Below are positions 5,739 through 6,715 of a stretch of 6,715 bases of DNA, piece after piece. The stretch spans positions 1 to 6,715 of the forward strand of contig CABVBV010000115.1 of assembly GCA_902496595.1 (NCBI GenBank), written 5' to 3'. The translations under genes and the position numbers were made by a program. The notes beneath the pieces were generated by a model that was not told the origin of the DNA, made no database searches, and was given only the letters and a program-made list of their open reading frames with translations. This DNA is from an uncultured Eubacteriales bacterium (lineage in GTDB: Bacteria > Bacillota > Clostridia > Oscillospirales > Oscillospiraceae). Position 1 is the first letter of the stretch. Each line of letters starts with the position of its first letter.

Positions 5739-6715
5739 TCAGGAGAGCACTTTTTTGAGGTATTCGCCGGTCGCGCTTTCGGCGCAGCCTGCGCAGTCTT
5801 CGGGAGTACCGGCGAAGACCACGGTGCCGCCCGCGTCGCCGCCTTCGGGGCCCAGGTCGATGATGTGGTCTGCGACCTTTATGACGTCCAGGTTGTGCTC
5901 GATGACCACCACCGTGTTGCCCGCGTCCGCCAGCCGGTCGAGTATCGTTATGAGCTTCTGCACGTCCGCCGTGTGCAGGCCCGTCGTCGGCTCGTCGAGC
6001 ACGTACACCGTCGCGCCCGTCGAGCGCTTGGAGAGCTCCGTCGCCAGCTTCACCCTCTGCGCCTCGCCGCCCGACAGCGTAGTGGACGACTGGCCCAGCT
6101 TCACGTAGCCCAGGCCCACGTCGAAGAGCGACTGGATCTTGTCGCGGATCTTCGGCAGGTTCCTGAAGAACTCAAGCGCCTCCTCGACGGTCATGTCCAG
6201 CACGTCGGAGATGTTCTTGCCCTTGTAGCGCACCTCCAGCGTCTCGCGGTTATACCGCTTGCCCTTGCACACGTCGCAGGGGACGTAGACGTCCGGCAGA
6301 AAGTGCATCTCGATTTTTATAAGCCCGTCGCCCGAGCAGGCCTCGCAGCGCCCGCCCTTCGTGTTGAAGGAGAAGCGCCCCGGCCCGTAGCCGCGCAGCT
6401 TCGCGTCCTCGGTCGATGAGAAGAGCTCGCGTATATCGTTGAAGACGCCCGTATACGTCGCGGGGTTCGACCTCGGCGTGCGGCCTATCGGCGACTGGTC
6501 TATGCAGATGACCTTGTCCACGTTTTCCAGCCCGTCGATGCCGAGGCAGCGCCCGGGCCGGACGTGGGCGCGATTCTTCACCGCCGCCAGGGTCTTGTAC
6601 AGCACCTCGTTCACAAGGCTGGACTTGCCGCTGCCCGAGACCCCCGTCACCGCCGTGAGCACGCCGAGCGGTATTTCGACGTCGATATTCTTCAAATTGT
6701 TCTCGCTCGCGCCGC
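5739..6715 (-). CDS. uvrA: UvrABC excinuclease subunit A, C-terminal third (5' end beyond window)
   Basis: This fragment of about 325 codons is the second ATP-binding half of UvrA, the damage sensor of nucleotide excision repair that loads UvrB. The frame is open to the window end, reading G-A-S-E-N-N-L-K-N-I-D-V, the block that begins the second ABC domain; full UvrA is about 940 residues. Visible in order: Walker A G-V-S-G-S-G-K-S-S (Lys codon at 6624-6626); R-S-N-P-A-T-Y-T-G-V-F; the C-terminal zinc finger C-E-A-C ... C-D-V-C with 19 residues between the pairs (about 6350-6267); the ABC signature L-S-G-G-E-A-Q-R-V (about 6079-6052); Walker B V-Y-V-L-D-E-P-T-T-G-L-H (about 6007-5972); and the H-loop I-E-H-N. 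Nothing catalytic is missing in this part. The stop is TGA at 5739-5741. The 153-nt gap to the next gene holds the repeat, so co-transcription onward is uncertain. Confidence 0.97.
   Translation of the reverse strand, partial: GASENNLKNIDVEIPLGVLTAVTGVSGSGKSSLVNEVLYKTLAAVKNRAHVRPGRCLGIDGLENVDKVICIDQSPIGRTPRSNPATYTGVFNDIRELFSSTEDAKLRGYGPGRFSFNTKGGRCEACSGDGLIKIEMHFLPDVYVPCDVCKGKRYNRETLEVRYKGKNISDVLDMTVEEALEFFRNLPKIRDKIQSLFDVGLGYVKLGQSSTTLSGGEAQRVKLATELSKRSTGATVYVLDEPTTGLHTADVQKLITILDRLADAGNTVVVIEHNLDVIKVADHIIDLGPEGGDAGGTVVFAGTPEDCAGCAESATGEYLKKVLS

Overview
This is a GC-rich bacterial window with one rightward gene at the left edge (cut by the window start) and six leftward genes filling the rest. 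In the leftward direction of transcription they read: uvrA 3' end (cut by the window end), a small four-helix membrane protein of the COG2426 small-multidrug-export family, a 118-residue single-span protein of unknown function, recD2, comF and an mreB-like gene. The recD2-comF pairing, the Bacillus-type RecD2 with its N-terminal extension and the style of the intergenic repeats suggest a GC-rich gut Clostridia member such as Oscillospirales. Other GC-rich anaerobes (for example Synergistota) are not excluded. The taxonomic call is inference; there is no rRNA or clade-specific marker here.

Layout. Positions 3-608 (+) hold the C-terminal part of a polytopic membrane protein that looks like an ABC-2-type permease subunit. 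Positions 609-750 are a convergent intergenic region with two leftward-reading hairpin terminators and one copy of a modular palindromic repeat. Positions 751-5044 (-) are a tight run: the 118-aa protein overlaps recD2 by 46 nt, recD2 is followed by comF with its ribosome binding site right after the recD2 stop, and comF is followed 52 nt later by mreB. The COG2426 gene ends 46 nt upstream of the run and probably belongs to the same transcript. Positions 5586-5738 hold the second, inverted-pair version of the repeat. Positions 5739-6715 (-) are the last ~325 codons of uvrA.

Functionally the leftward block mixes DNA repair (UvrA excision repair, RecD2 helicase), a ComF-type phosphoribosyltransferase-like protein tied to DNA uptake in other bacteria, and a cell-shape actin homologue. 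These are housekeeping genes, and I see no phage, transposon or defence system. The points most worth a second look are the modular repeat whose hairpin doubles as the operon terminator, the divergent nucleotide-pocket residues of the MreB paralogue, and the uncharacterised 118-aa membrane-anchored protein whose soluble part resembles the first half of a family-2 glycosyltransferase fold.
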